Part shown: piece by piece, positions 14,371-21,112 of the stretch
Layout of the letters: each line of letters begins with the position of its first letter
Position numbering within the stretch: the stretch's first letter is position 1
IMG/VR virus record: IMGVR_UViG_3300030943_000180
Location: 1 to 22,803 of that record
Length of the DNA: 22,803 nucleotides
Reading direction: 5' to 3' (one strand)
From: a virus
Notes under the pieces: generated by a model
What the model was told of the DNA's origin: nothing
Database searches by the model: none
What the model saw: only the letters and a program-made list of their open reading frames with translations
Made by a program: the position numbers and the translations under genes

Positions 14371-14675
14371 CGTTGCTCTCCATAGGTTTTTCACCCGTTT
14401 TTCTGGATTTTTTCTGAGTATTCGAGCACTGCCGCCTCTGGCCGGGTTTGGAATCGGCGGAAATTTCGCCGCCGACCCCTCCCCCCCTACCGTTCCACTT
14501 ATGCGACATAAGATATGTGCTCTAACACCCTGATAAACTACTCAAATGCCCTGATCTGCCTGTCTTATGTCGCATAATGATTACTTATGTACCGCCTGTT
14601 CCTTTTTGTGGAGCGCTCGCGCCCATGGCCCATTGCGCAGTGTAATGGTGAAGTTTGGGAACTTTTCTACTACTG
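14371..14675. other. Intergenic control region before the primase
   Basis: This 305-base gap holds no credible gene. It contains two copies of the 15-bp palindrome CTTATG-N3-CATAAG (14498-14512, 14564-14578), a half-site at 14584, and a 7-bp stem around AAATTT at 14454-14475. No clear -35/-10 pair was found on the minus strand. It is the longest gap inside the main operon and sits at the start of the replication genes. Confidence 0.6.
14498..14590. repeat. Repeated CTTATG-N3-CATAAG palindrome (operator or recombination-type site)
   Basis: CTTATGCGACATAAG (14498-14512) is a perfect palindrome with a 3-base centre. CTTATGTCGCATAAT (14564-14578) is the same site in inverse orientation with one end base changed. 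A further CTTATGT half-site starts at 14584, 20 bases from the second copy. The pattern fits a dimeric regulator operator; arms around a short spacer would also fit a recombinase site. Confidence 0.65.
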
Positions 14676-14936
14676 TTATATAGTTGACAACGCGCGCCCA
14701 AGACGCTCTACAAGATTGTTGGCACGTTCCACTGCCTGGTTGTCATCGCATGCAGTTATCTTGAGGCTCTTGCCATTAACCATATGAACCGTGTACCTGG
14801 TCATCCGACCTGCCCGTCTACGCCCAGAAGAACGCCTGATGTAAGACCCATCCCGTGATGTGCATATGCGCTGCGCCAGAACCTGCTCTATGCGTTCGCC
14901 CAGGTCAGTCGGTAGTGTGAACATATTGTCTGTCAT
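14676..14936 (-). CDS. Small basic protein of unknown function
   Basis: The 86-residue product is Arg rich in the middle (YIRRSSGRRRAGRMTRYTVHM), followed by a short beta-alpha stretch (GKSLKITACDDNQAVERANNLVERLG). It could bind nucleic acid through the Arg patch. AAGGAG precedes the ATG at 14936, which overlaps the Mom-like gene stop as ATGA. No family is recognised. It is the last gene before the palindrome-bearing gap. Confidence 0.65.
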   Translation of the reverse strand: MTDNMFTLPTDLGERIEQVLAQRICTSRDGSYIRRSSGRRRAGRMTRYTVHMVNGKSLKITACDDNQAVERANNLVERLGRALSTI

Positions 14937-15586
14937 GCCATCATCTCCTTGAAAGTAAGTTGATTGCGTTTGGCCCTGATTCGCTGACTTCGACTATTCA
15001 TCTCAGCCAGGCATTGAATGTACGCATCCTGTTGATCTGTCAATCCGGGGATGACCTTCATATAGGTAACCTTGCCATCGTCATTCTTGTGTGAATACTT
15101 AAAACGGCTGGCCATGTAAATCCAACCAGAGTGATATTTCGTATCGCAGTAAGACATGATGCAGCGAATTTGATAAGGGAATGCACAATCAACAGGTGGT
15201 GCTTGCATCAGGTAGTCAAATCCAATCCGCTTCATACTTTCGCGAATGACCAGGCTTGCAGCGTGTGGAACATACTCAGATCCATCTCTCTGAATGCTTG
15301 GCGATAACCACACACGCGCCAGGTTCAGGATCTCCCAACGATCAAAGCGCGCTTTGCGCGCTTGCACATCCTGATAGCTGCCATAGGTAAGTTTGCCTGT
15401 ATAACAGCGCGTGGCTTGCGGCCTGCCGTAGATCAAGCAGCCCACCGGTTCAGCACTCAGCCAAACAATATAAGCAAATGGTCGGCAACGTGGATCTACT
15501 GCTGTATGCCGGTAATGGTGCAAGATGACCTGTTCCTGTGCCCACTTCAACTGCTCTTTGTTGGCAGGTTCAATAATCAGGTTCAT
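14933..15586 (-). CDS. Mom-like DNA-modifying acetyltransferase-fold protein
   Basis: The 217-residue protein has the pattern of Mu Mom relatives: PVGCLIYGRPQA (residues 47-58), then EILNLARVWL (86-94, the RLWI segment of Mom), and SYCDTKYHSGWIYMASRFKY (145-164), matching the SYADTxxxHxGxIYxAxxFxY signature. Mom converts adenine in DNA to a carbamoylmethyl derivative and so blocks host restriction. The substrate here is not proven. The ATG at 15586 is preferred because it overlaps the upstream stop as ATGA; a frame from 15643 is open but less supported. A zinc-ribbon gene lies two genes upstream, recalling the com-mom pair of Mu. It could instead be another GNAT-like DNA or protein modifier. 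Confidence 0.75.
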   Translation of the reverse strand: MNLIIEPANKEQLKWAQEQVILHHYRHTAVDPRCRPFAYIVWLSAEPVGCLIYGRPQATRCYTGKLTYGSYQDVQARKARFDRWEILNLARVWLSPSIQRDGSEYVPHAASLVIRESMKRIGFDYLMQAPPVDCAFPYQIRCIMSYCDTKYHSGWIYMASRFKYSHKNDDGKVTYMKVIPGLTDQQDAYIQCLAEMNSRSQRIRAKRNQLTFKEMMA

Positions 15587-15987
15587 TGCTTTGCCTGTTC
15601 CTTTTTCCAATTCCACCAGCCAAACCAATTCGTTTCCCGCCACTTCATGCTTGCTGCTGTTTCTCGCAGCTTCTCACGCAAACCGTGCATTGTTTCAGGA
15701 TCCCAACCATATTGCCAAAACACATCATCCATCAGCGCATCACAATCCAGTTTTCCGCCCGCGGTATAAATCTCCAGGCTTAATCCCAGCGCTGTCTGAA
15801 TACTCTGGGCCGTCATCAACTTGCGGTACTTATGACCACCATTCTCGGCCATGACCGTCATAGCCATTAGCATCAGGCCTTGCATGTCAGATGCTACCCA
15901 GTGCATTTGTAAGCCGTACTTTACAGCCGCCTGCACGTACTTGTTGACGCTCGCTGTCACCCACACATAATCTTCAGTGTTAGGCAT
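15583..15987 (-). CDS. Trp-rich protein of unknown function, upstream of the Mom-like gene
   Basis: The 134-residue product starts at 15987 (GAGGAG 8 bases upstream). It is mostly helical, with many Met and Trp residues (LQMHWVASDMQGLMLMAMTVMAEN; ending NWFGWWNWKKEQAKQ). No transmembrane segment is clear. It is flanked by a zinc-ribbon gene (8-base overlap) and the Mom-like gene (ATGA overlap), so it is co-translated with both and may be an accessory factor of DNA modification. No motif of known function is seen. Confidence 0.65.
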   Translation of the reverse strand: MPNTEDYVWVTASVNKYVQAAVKYGLQMHWVASDMQGLMLMAMTVMAENGGHKYRKLMTAQSIQTALGLSLEIYTAGGKLDCDALMDDVFWQYGWDPETMHGLREKLRETAASMKWRETNWFGWWNWKKEQAKQ

Positions 15988-16309
15988 GATCTTGCTCCTC
16001 GTTTCCACCACCTACATCACCAAAAGATGGATTAGCCAAAGTAACGCTTGTAGTGCTTTCGAGAACGACGTCTGAAAACCCGCAATATTCACAACTGACC
16101 CGGGTGGCAGATATAAGAACACCATCCACTAAATCTTCCCTAATGAAAGATTCTGATAGTTCCCCGCCGCAACTCGGGCAACAATCATAATTAGTGCATT
16201 GAGGGCAGGCCCACTCTTTGACCGCGGGATCTATGCCAATTTCCATCCAGCCATCATCATGACCAGGCTCAACGCTTTCGTTACTCTTTCCGCATAAAAC
16301 GCAGTTCAT
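15980..16309 (-). CDS. Zinc-ribbon protein with four Cys pairs
   Basis: The 109-residue product starts at 16309 (AAGGAG upstream, ATGA overlap with the preceding stop). It contains CVLC at residues 3-6, then CPQC, CPSC and CEYC, enough for two zinc ions. The middle part is acidic and the tail polar. Mu Com is a small zinc-finger RNA-binding activator of mom translation; this one is longer and separated from the Mom-like gene by one gene, so a matching role is only a hypothesis. Other zinc ribbons bind DNA or proteins. Confidence 0.7.
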   Translation of the reverse strand: MNCVLCGKSNESVEPGHDDGWMEIGIDPAVKEWACPQCTNYDCCPSCGGELSESFIREDLVDGVLISATRVSCEYCGFSDVVLESTTSVTLANPSFGDVGGGNEEQDHA

Positions 16310-16662
16310 AGCGTCTCCTTCAGAAAGCTGAGATAAATGCGCTCTTCCTTCTGTTTTGGCGGGCGACATGGATAGGTTCCGCTTTGTTCGATCAGCTTGT
16401 ATTGCTTGCCGAGGCCATGGATAACGGACTCAGCAACGCCCATAGCCTTGCCCTGCTCAGCCCAAACGCGGATCCTTATCACGGAACTGGGGGCATCAGC
16501 TGGTTCCGCGTCCAATTGCAGCCACACCTGAATCTTGCTGTCCCAAAGGTAGCCCGCATCCATAAGGCGCTGGTAAACTGCAGTTTGGTCGCCTCGAACC
16601 GGAAGGTTTAGTTCCCAGCATTTATCAAGTGCGGATGAGTATTTCACTGTCTTTTTTGGCAT
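16306..16662 (-). CDS. Protein of unknown function with a possible phage-type repeat fold
   Basis: The 118-residue product (AGGAGG five bases before the ATG at 16662) has VRGDQTAVYQRLMDAGYLWDSKIQVWLQLD near the start and YPCRPPKQKEERIYLSFLK near the end, around an alpha/beta middle (VIRIRVWAEQGKAMGVAESVIHGL). The pattern looks compact and conserved, and from memory similar small proteins occur in Chloroflexi and cyanobacterial elements. No function is known to me. It overlaps the zinc-ribbon gene by four bases. Confidence 0.65.
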   Translation of the reverse strand: MPKKTVKYSSALDKCWELNLPVRGDQTAVYQRLMDAGYLWDSKIQVWLQLDAEPADAPSSVIRIRVWAEQGKAMGVAESVIHGLGKQYKLIEQSGTYPCRPPKQKEERIYLSFLKETL

Positions 16663-16671
16663 GGTTTCCTC

Positions 16672-17550
16672 CTAATACTTTTTAGCCAGTTTATTGAGTT
16701 CATCACGATAGGATTTTTCCTTTTTGGCGATCGCCTCCCAGATATCCTCGTCGATCAGTTCCCATATCTGATCACGGACTAAATCTGCCAGGGTGGCAGG
16801 CTCGACTGCATCCAGTTCCCAGGACGATTCGCCGAACTTCAGAAAATAATTTTCATAGCGCGAATCAGAGTCCTTTGCCGGATTTTCAGGTGGGTTCCAC
16901 ATTTGCACCTGGTCGTAATTCAATGCCAGGCGATGAACCTCGAAGGGATAGCCATCTCGGGTGAACAGCTCAAAGCGCTCTCGAATATCACGGGTCATAT
17001 CGATCCCTGACGGGTCGTGATCGCCGAGATAGATAATGTGGAGTTCCAGGCCATTCCGACCAGCTCGCGCCAGCCGCTTTGATGCCTCATACATGGCGCT
17101 CGATGACGAATAGCCTTTGTTGGCAGTAAAGCGCACGTCCATTTCAGAGCAAACCGGCAGTAATATGCCGCTCAAGGCGTCCTTCTCGACAAACACTTCA
17201 CAATAACTGCTCTGCCCATCCCAACGGTCCATCTTGAATGAGGCAGCAGCACTTTGTAGAATGTCCTTTGGTGTATCCCAATGAGAATTCACAACGCTTT
17301 CACGCCCACGGTCTTCGATCATGCCCCAGTCGAGCAAACCTGCCAAACGAGCATTCGAGACCATGTCGCCGGTGCGCTTATAGCTTTTGACGCTGTTTTC
17401 GATGAAATCACGCGCCACGAGTTGGTAGTACAACTGGCGCAATGACAAACGATAGCCCTGGCCCCGATATTCTTCCAGGATGGAATTGCAGATATCCACC
17501 AGCTTCAGGGAAGCCGTGTTGAACTTGTGATCCAAAAACTTCTCTTTCAT
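16672..17550 (-). CDS. TOPRIM-domain protein, Spo11/topoisomerase-VI-A-like pattern
   Basis: The 292-residue protein has an N-terminal winged-helix-like region with SLRQLYYQLVARDF followed by a conserved RTGDMVSNARLAGLLDWGMI. A TOPRIM-type half follows: VFVEKDAL (Glu at about 122, Asp at 124) and IYLGDHDPSGIDMT (the DxDxxG-like acidic centre, about residues 173-186). The winged helix plus TOPRIM order resembles the A subunit of topoisomerase VI and Spo11, but no catalytic Tyr position was firmly identified. Phage members of this type have no established role. It could act in DNA breakage, replication or repair with the ATPase gene upstream. The start at 17550 overlaps the preceding stop as ATGA. 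Confidence 0.75.
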   Translation of the reverse strand: MKEKFLDHKFNTASLKLVDICNSILEEYRGQGYRLSLRQLYYQLVARDFIENSVKSYKRTGDMVSNARLAGLLDWGMIEDRGRESVVNSHWDTPKDILQSAAASFKMDRWDGQSSYCEVFVEKDALSGILLPVCSEMDVRFTANKGYSSSSAMYEASKRLARAGRNGLELHIIYLGDHDPSGIDMTRDIRERFELFTRDGYPFEVHRLALNYDQVQMWNPPENPAKDSDSRYENYFLKFGESSWELDAVEPATLADLVRDQIWELIDEDIWEAIAKKEKSYRDELNKLAKKY

Positions 17551-17942
17551 TTCGCTGCCTTTTCCTTTCGGCGAATCTCCCGCCCTAGCGTCTGAATCAT
17601 CGTTTTATTTGCGTTATGCTCCTGGGCATAATCAAGCGCAGCGCGAAACATATCCAGCGAGTAATATTGCGCCATCAAATGGGCATAATCTGCCCCGCTG
17701 CCCACTATCCTTTTGACTTCGGCAAAATTGACCCCCGGATGTTTCGCTTTTAATTTTCTTTCTTCGATGCGGCTTATCCTGGATTTAAGCAGTTTCGCCA
17801 GCGTCTTATAGTCGCGCTCAATCGCGATTTTCAGAGCCCCATTCAGCACATCCAAATCATCGATAAAATCCAGGCTGCTTCTGGCATCTTTTACAGAAGT
17901 GTTCACAATATTGCTTATCTCGTTCTTCTTTATGCTTTCCAT
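17547..17942 (-). CDS. Helical protein of unknown function between ATPase and TOPRIM genes
   Basis: The 131-residue product starts at 17942 (AAGGA seven bases upstream, 13-base overlap with the ATPase gene). It is lysine rich and almost entirely helical (DFIDDLDVLNGALKIAIERD; TLAKLLKSRISRIEERKL), with no Cys and no membrane segment. A loop with GVNFAEVKRIVGSGADYAHL lies in the middle. Its position between an ATPase and a TOPRIM protein suggests an adaptor or DNA-binding subunit. No family is recognised. Confidence 0.65.
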   Translation of the reverse strand: MESIKKNEISNIVNTSVKDARSSLDFIDDLDVLNGALKIAIERDYKTLAKLLKSRISRIEERKLKAKHPGVNFAEVKRIVGSGADYAHLMAQYYSLDMFRAALDYAQEHNANKTMIQTLGREIRRKEKAAK

Positions 17943-18532
17943 TCTGCCATCCTTGCTTCGATCAAAACGCCATCGATTACATCTTTCATAGCAATAAAGA
18001 TCCCGCATAGCGGCCTTTGCCAGTTATCCAGCACCTCTTGTATGCCAAGTTCCGATATGGTTTGATCCTTTTCAGGAAGGTGCTCAGCGCGGGCCTTCAG
18101 CCGAACCATGAAACATGAATGCATGCCGTGCTCAATCAAGAAATCCGGACCCATCTCTTTCATCGTTGTAAAAATAGTTGGGCAGTCAATAAATTCTCGA
18201 AAGATTGGCAGGTATTCATCAATCTGAGCCACATCAAGGAGGATGGTAGTTTTTGGGGCCCGGCGATAAAGTTTTTGATTTGCAGCGCTTGGGCTGTAAC
18301 CATCATTGATCAAGGTTGGAGTGTGGACAAGAGATTTCATTATCTTGATGATTTCCGTTTTACCGGTTCCACGATCACCCAGGATTTGCAGGTTAATAAT
18401 CCGGTTGGATAAATAGCGGACATGGGTGCTCATCGCATAGGCCGCCAGCAGGTCGTAATTGTTCTTGTTCTCAAGCCAGACAGATTGACAAATGTATTTG
18501 CGAACGGTCTCAAAAACATCCTTTGTTTCCAT
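17930..18532 (-). CDS. Small AAA+/helicase-type ATPase
   Basis: The 200-residue protein has Walker A GDRGTGKTEI (about 52-60) and a hydrophobic strand TTILLDVAQID (about 95-105) at the Walker B place, where the usual DE pair is weak. An arginine-bearing stretch MVRLKARAE lies in the second half. The order resembles the ATPase core of the helicase encoded at 11388-13208 (GDYGTGKT, then LILNEADF), so the two may be distant paralogs. It is shorter than a full replicative helicase, and may load or remodel protein on DNA for the TOPRIM protein or recombinase beside it. It starts at 18532 with AGGAG seven bases upstream, right after the integrase stop. Confidence 0.75.
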   Translation of the reverse strand: METKDVFETVRKYICQSVWLENKNNYDLLAAYAMSTHVRYLSNRIINLQILGDRGTGKTEIIKIMKSLVHTPTLINDGYSPSAANQKLYRRAPKTTILLDVAQIDEYLPIFREFIDCPTIFTTMKEMGPDFLIEHGMHSCFMVRLKARAEHLPEKDQTISELGIQEVLDNWQRPLCGIFIAMKDVIDGVLIEARMAEWKA

Positions 18533-18534
18533 CT

Positions 18535-19452
18535 CTACGCTCCTACCGCCAGCTCAAGGTCCCGTTGACCGGGTTTGGCATAGCGGGCTGTTGTTGAAAT
18601 ACGGGCATGGCGGGCTAAACGCTGGACAACCGTCAGCGGGACAGATTGACCGTCTCGGCGATATTTCCCGTCCAGGGTGCGCTTACAGAACGTGTGCCGA
18701 AATCGATGGGGTGTCAAATTTGCAATTCCACAGCTTTGCCCCAGTGATTTCACCAGGCGCTGAATCTGGCGGCCAGTGAGCTGCTGGCTGCCCTTGCCCA
18801 CAAAGAGCAGGCCATCTGCGGCGCCACGTACCGCAAGCCAGGCTTGCAGATCGGTAACAGCCTCATGATTGAGCGGGATCTCCGCAAACGTTCCGCCTTT
18901 TCCATCGCGAATTTTTACGGCGCCCTTACGCTCACTCATCAGTAGAGCAGAGACGCGCAAATTCACTACTTCGCTTTCCCGCAGACCGGCAAAAACCATC
19001 AATGCCACCATGGCCCGATTTCGAATTGCCTGCACCCGCCAAGCCTCAGTGGCTGCCGCGTTGATTTGGTGCTCAAGTGTGCGCAGGACCTTGTTGAATT
19101 CGTTGTCATCCAACCACAAGATCGGAGCCTCGCGCACATCCGCCGGGCGAATGCCTTCGAATGGATCGGCAGCCACGTGGCCAGCGCGCAACGCCCAGGT
19201 ACAGAAAACCCGCAGTGAAGCGCGGCGCCGGTTCCAGGTCGATCCTTCCACGCCCTCAGCGTGGATCGATGCTTCACGCCAGGCGCGCAGATCCCGGCCA
19301 GTGAGCAGGGCGGGTTCGAAATCCTGATCCGCAACCTGCACGAACCAGTTAGCATAGATTTCCACATCACTGCGGTATGCATCGATGGTCAACTTGGATC
19401 TGCCTTCCCGTTCGAGCCAGTCGGTAAATTCAATGATCCAATGCGTGCTCAT
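18535..19452 (-). CDS. Tyrosine recombinase (phage integrase family)
   Basis: The 305-residue protein has an N-terminal SAM-like core-binding domain (about 1-90) and a catalytic domain with all expected residues: Arg158 in AGLRESEV, Lys185 in GKGG, His249 and Arg252 in HRFRHTF, His282 in LARHARIS and nucleophile Tyr291 in RYAKPG. Such enzymes integrate or excise phage DNA or resolve multimers. It resembles XerC/D in size and lacks an obvious arm-binding domain. It lies inside the leftward operon rather than at an element end. The start at 19452 overlaps the previous stop as ATGA with GGGAGG upstream. Confidence 0.95.
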   Translation of the reverse strand: MSTHWIIEFTDWLEREGRSKLTIDAYRSDVEIYANWFVQVADQDFEPALLTGRDLRAWREASIHAEGVEGSTWNRRRASLRVFCTWALRAGHVAADPFEGIRPADVREAPILWLDDNEFNKVLRTLEHQINAAATEAWRVQAIRNRAMVALMVFAGLRESEVVNLRVSALLMSERKGAVKIRDGKGGTFAEIPLNHEAVTDLQAWLAVRGAADGLLFVGKGSQQLTGRQIQRLVKSLGQSCGIANLTPHRFRHTFCKRTLDGKYRRDGQSVPLTVVQRLARHARISTTARYAKPGQRDLELAVGA

Positions 19453-19706
19453 TTCGCCTCCCGGGTGATGACTTCCATGAACCGGCTGACTTCCTGCCAG
19501 GTCACTGTGTTTTCATTCATCAAGAACTCGGAAATCTTGCTCCAATCCTTTTCATCGATCCCGGCGATCAGCCAGGTGATGTCTTCGCAATGTTTGCTGA
19601 TCTTCTTAAGCACACGCTGGCCAGCGGCAGAGAGTCTGGGTGTGGTGGAACGCGCGTGGGTCGCAAACAAGGATGCGGCGCCGCTAGGGTAGGTATCTTG
19701 TCGCAT
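19449..19706 (-). CDS. Small helical protein upstream of the integrase, function unknown
   Basis: The 85-residue product has a basic, Ser/Thr-rich N-terminal part followed by a helical half (KKISKHCEDITWLIAGIDE and WQEVSRFMEVITREAK). It could be an excisionase-like or regulatory partner of the recombinase because its stop overlaps the integrase start, but no winged-helix signature is evident. A weak CGGAG-type ribosome site precedes the ATG at 19706. The function is unknown. Confidence 0.6.
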   Translation of the reverse strand: MRQDTYPSGAASLFATHARSTTPRLSAAGQRVLKKISKHCEDITWLIAGIDEKDWSKISEFLMNENTVTWQEVSRFMEVITREAK

Positions 19707-19708
19707 GG

Positions 19709-20017
19709 TTATTCACTCCGTTTGACAGGATGGTGCCGGATACCGATAAGAAAACTCCAGAGCCGTTCTGCTTCGCTGCCTTCGATGCTAATTACCCGGC
19801 TGACTGCAACCACGCCTTGAAAATCGCCGTCATTGCCGCTGATGATCTTGTCTTCAACCGATGTCATCGTCAGATCCAGAACTGCATCAGCGTGTACTAT
19901 CTGCTTGACCCCAGGTTCTTCAGAAAAATCTATGTCGTGCGCCGGTGTGAATATCGCGTCTGTAACCTGGTCAAGGTTGATTACTCTATTCAAACTTGCG
20001 ATCAGAATCGATTTCAT
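19709..20017 (-). CDS. Protein of unknown function with a small beta-rich pattern
   Basis: The 102-residue product begins MKSILIASLNRVINLDQVT and contains acidic and beta-type stretches (VLDLTMTSVEDKIISG, VVAVSRVISIEGSEAERLW). GGAGG lies eight bases before the ATG at 20017. It follows the three-TM gene directly and precedes the 85-residue gene by two bases. No domain is recognised. Confidence 0.6.
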   Translation of the reverse strand: MKSILIASLNRVINLDQVTDAIFTPAHDIDFSEEPGVKQIVHADAVLDLTMTSVEDKIISGNDGDFQGVVAVSRVISIEGSEAERLWSFLIGIRHHPVKRSE

Positions 20018-20536
20018 TTATTCACCCTCCACTTTGCGGGCTTCCGCTAATTTGATGCTGGCTTCTTTGACTGCCAGCGCCATCAGACCGATTTTGCGGT
20101 CATCTAACTTGCCTTCCAGGAGTGCCTTGATGCTGCGTTCAACCTGTGCGAGCAGCATGCTGGCCTCATCGATCAGAGATCTGGCCGCATACGGCAGCGC
20201 TTTGCGGCGTGGGCGTGCCGCTTCTTTGGCAGCTTGTTCACGCTGTTTTTGATCCCGCTGGATGTCGCCGATAATCATCATGAAACCGCTGGCCACAAAT
20301 GCCAAACTTACGAGCACGGCAGCCTTCCATGAAACGATTGCGACCAGAAGCAGCGTGACTGCATTCCCAATCGCCACCAGGATGGCCGTATACCCGTTTT
20401 TCTTTTCGCCCAACTTGCCTACCCAGGCGTTATACAGGTACGAAAAAACCGCCAGCATGATCAGATCCGCCACGCAAATCACCAGCAAAATGCGCCCGTC
20501 TTGTGCGAAACCATTGAGAAACTGTCCCATATCCAT
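20018..20536 (-). CDS. Three-TM membrane protein with a basic coiled tail
   Basis: The 172-residue protein starts at 20536 (AGGGA upstream, one-base TAATG overlap with a 20-codon leader). Three hydrophobic segments lie at about 16-36, 47-68 and 70-90, then a charged helical tail (QRDQKQREQAAKEAARPRRK followed by ASMLLAQVERSIKALLEGK). The protein is probably an inner-membrane anchor with its tail in the cytoplasm. Candidate roles are superinfection exclusion or a membrane anchor for other operon proteins, but no family is recognised. A longer frame from 20650 has no good ribosome site. Confidence 0.7.
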   Translation of the reverse strand: MDMGQFLNGFAQDGRILLVICVADLIMLAVFSYLYNAWVGKLGEKKNGYTAILVAIGNAVTLLLVAIVSWKAAVLVSLAFVASGFMMIIGDIQRDQKQREQAAKEAARPRRKALPYAARSLIDEASMLLAQVERSIKALLEGKLDDRKIGLMALAVKEASIKLAEARKVEGE

Positions 20537-20598
20537 TAGAAATTCCCTTTTTGAGCTATGCTGATATGGGAGATATCCAGCCTTAACATATCTTTCAT
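20536..20598 (-). CDS. Possible 20-residue leader peptide
   Basis: ATG at 20598 follows AAAGGAAAAAGAC and opens a 20-codon frame (MKDMLRLDISHISIAQKGNF) whose TAA overlaps the next ATG as TAATG. The good ribosome site and the exact coupling suggest a translated leader that feeds ribosomes to the three-TM gene. The length is too short to prove coding by composition. Confidence 0.4.
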   Translation of the reverse strand: MKDMLRLDISHISIAQKGNF

Positions 20599-20646
20599 GT
20601 CTTTTTCCTTTCGATGCGTCCCAGCGGGACCGCGATAAGGTTCTGG

Positions 20647-20850
20647 TCAACCGGCGTCAACCGGTTGTAGTTGTGCCAGGCTGAGGGCGAAACTGCGTTC
20701 AATCTCAGCCTGGTTTCTTGAAATTTCTTCAAGAAGTAAATCCGCCAGCAAGTCGAAAGCGGCTTCAAAGGCTGTCCTTTTTATCGACGACGGCAGCGGT
20801 GTAAAGCGCACGGTCAACTCCAGTGTGTACTGCCTGCGCTTGTGGTTCAC
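20647..20850 (-). CDS. Small protein of unknown function (GTG start)
   Basis: The 67-residue product starts at a GTG at 20850, nine bases after the stop of the preceding gene, with no strong ribosome site, so it probably depends on re-initiation. It has a basic beginning (NHKRRQYTLELTVRFTPLP) and a helical acidic end (AFDLLADLLLEEISRNQAEIE). The sequence looks protein-like but matches no family I know. Confidence 0.55.
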   Translation of the reverse strand: MNHKRRQYTLELTVRFTPLPSSIKRTAFEAAFDLLADLLLEEISRNQAEIERSFALSLAQLQPVDAG

Positions 20851-20859
20851 GGAATCGAA

Positions 20860-21051
20860 CTATTCGTTGATCGGCTTCAGCACGGCCTGTTCAGGTTCGT
20901 CAGTCAGCTTGTTTTCAGCCTTCAGTCGCCCATATTCGGCATCTACCCACACCTTGAACTGGGCACCCTGCTTGCGCTGCTCCACCGCGCAGATCTGCTT
21001 GAACTTTCGGAATGTCTCCGGATCGACCGGCACTGTTTCATAATCTTTCAT
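20860..21051 (-). CDS. Small possibly ribbon-helix-helix-like protein at the operon start
   Basis: The 63-residue product begins MKDYETVPVDPETFRKFKQI, a strand then helix pattern seen in small ribbon-helix-helix DNA-binding proteins, and ends with a charged tail. AAGGAGC lies seven bases before the ATG at 21051. It is the first gene of the leftward operon next to a divergent promoter region, a fitting place for an autoregulator, though this is inference. Confidence 0.6.
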   Translation of the reverse strand: MKDYETVPVDPETFRKFKQICAVEQRKQGAQFKVWVDAEYGRLKAENKLTDEPEQAVLKPINE

Positions 21052-21101
21052 TCTCTTGCTCCTTCCGCGTTATAATTATTTAGAACTTTCAATCCACTCA
21101 A
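21047..21101. promoter_or_regulatory. Divergent promoter region between leftward operon and rightward small gene
   Basis: A perfect -10 TATAAT lies on the plus strand at 21071-21076, 37 bases before the ATG at 21113, with only a weak -35 (TTCATT, 21047-21052). On the minus strand TTGAGT (21096-21101) and AT-rich DNA could serve the gene at 21051, but no good -10 was seen. The leftward gene may instead be read from the promoter at 22715-22742. Confidence 0.4.
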
Positions 21102-21112
21102 GGGAGAAAACC

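Noticed and set aside
14454-14475. 7-bp stem around AAATTT as a terminator
   Set aside because: No U-rich tract follows on either strand, so it is kept only as a minor element of the gap.
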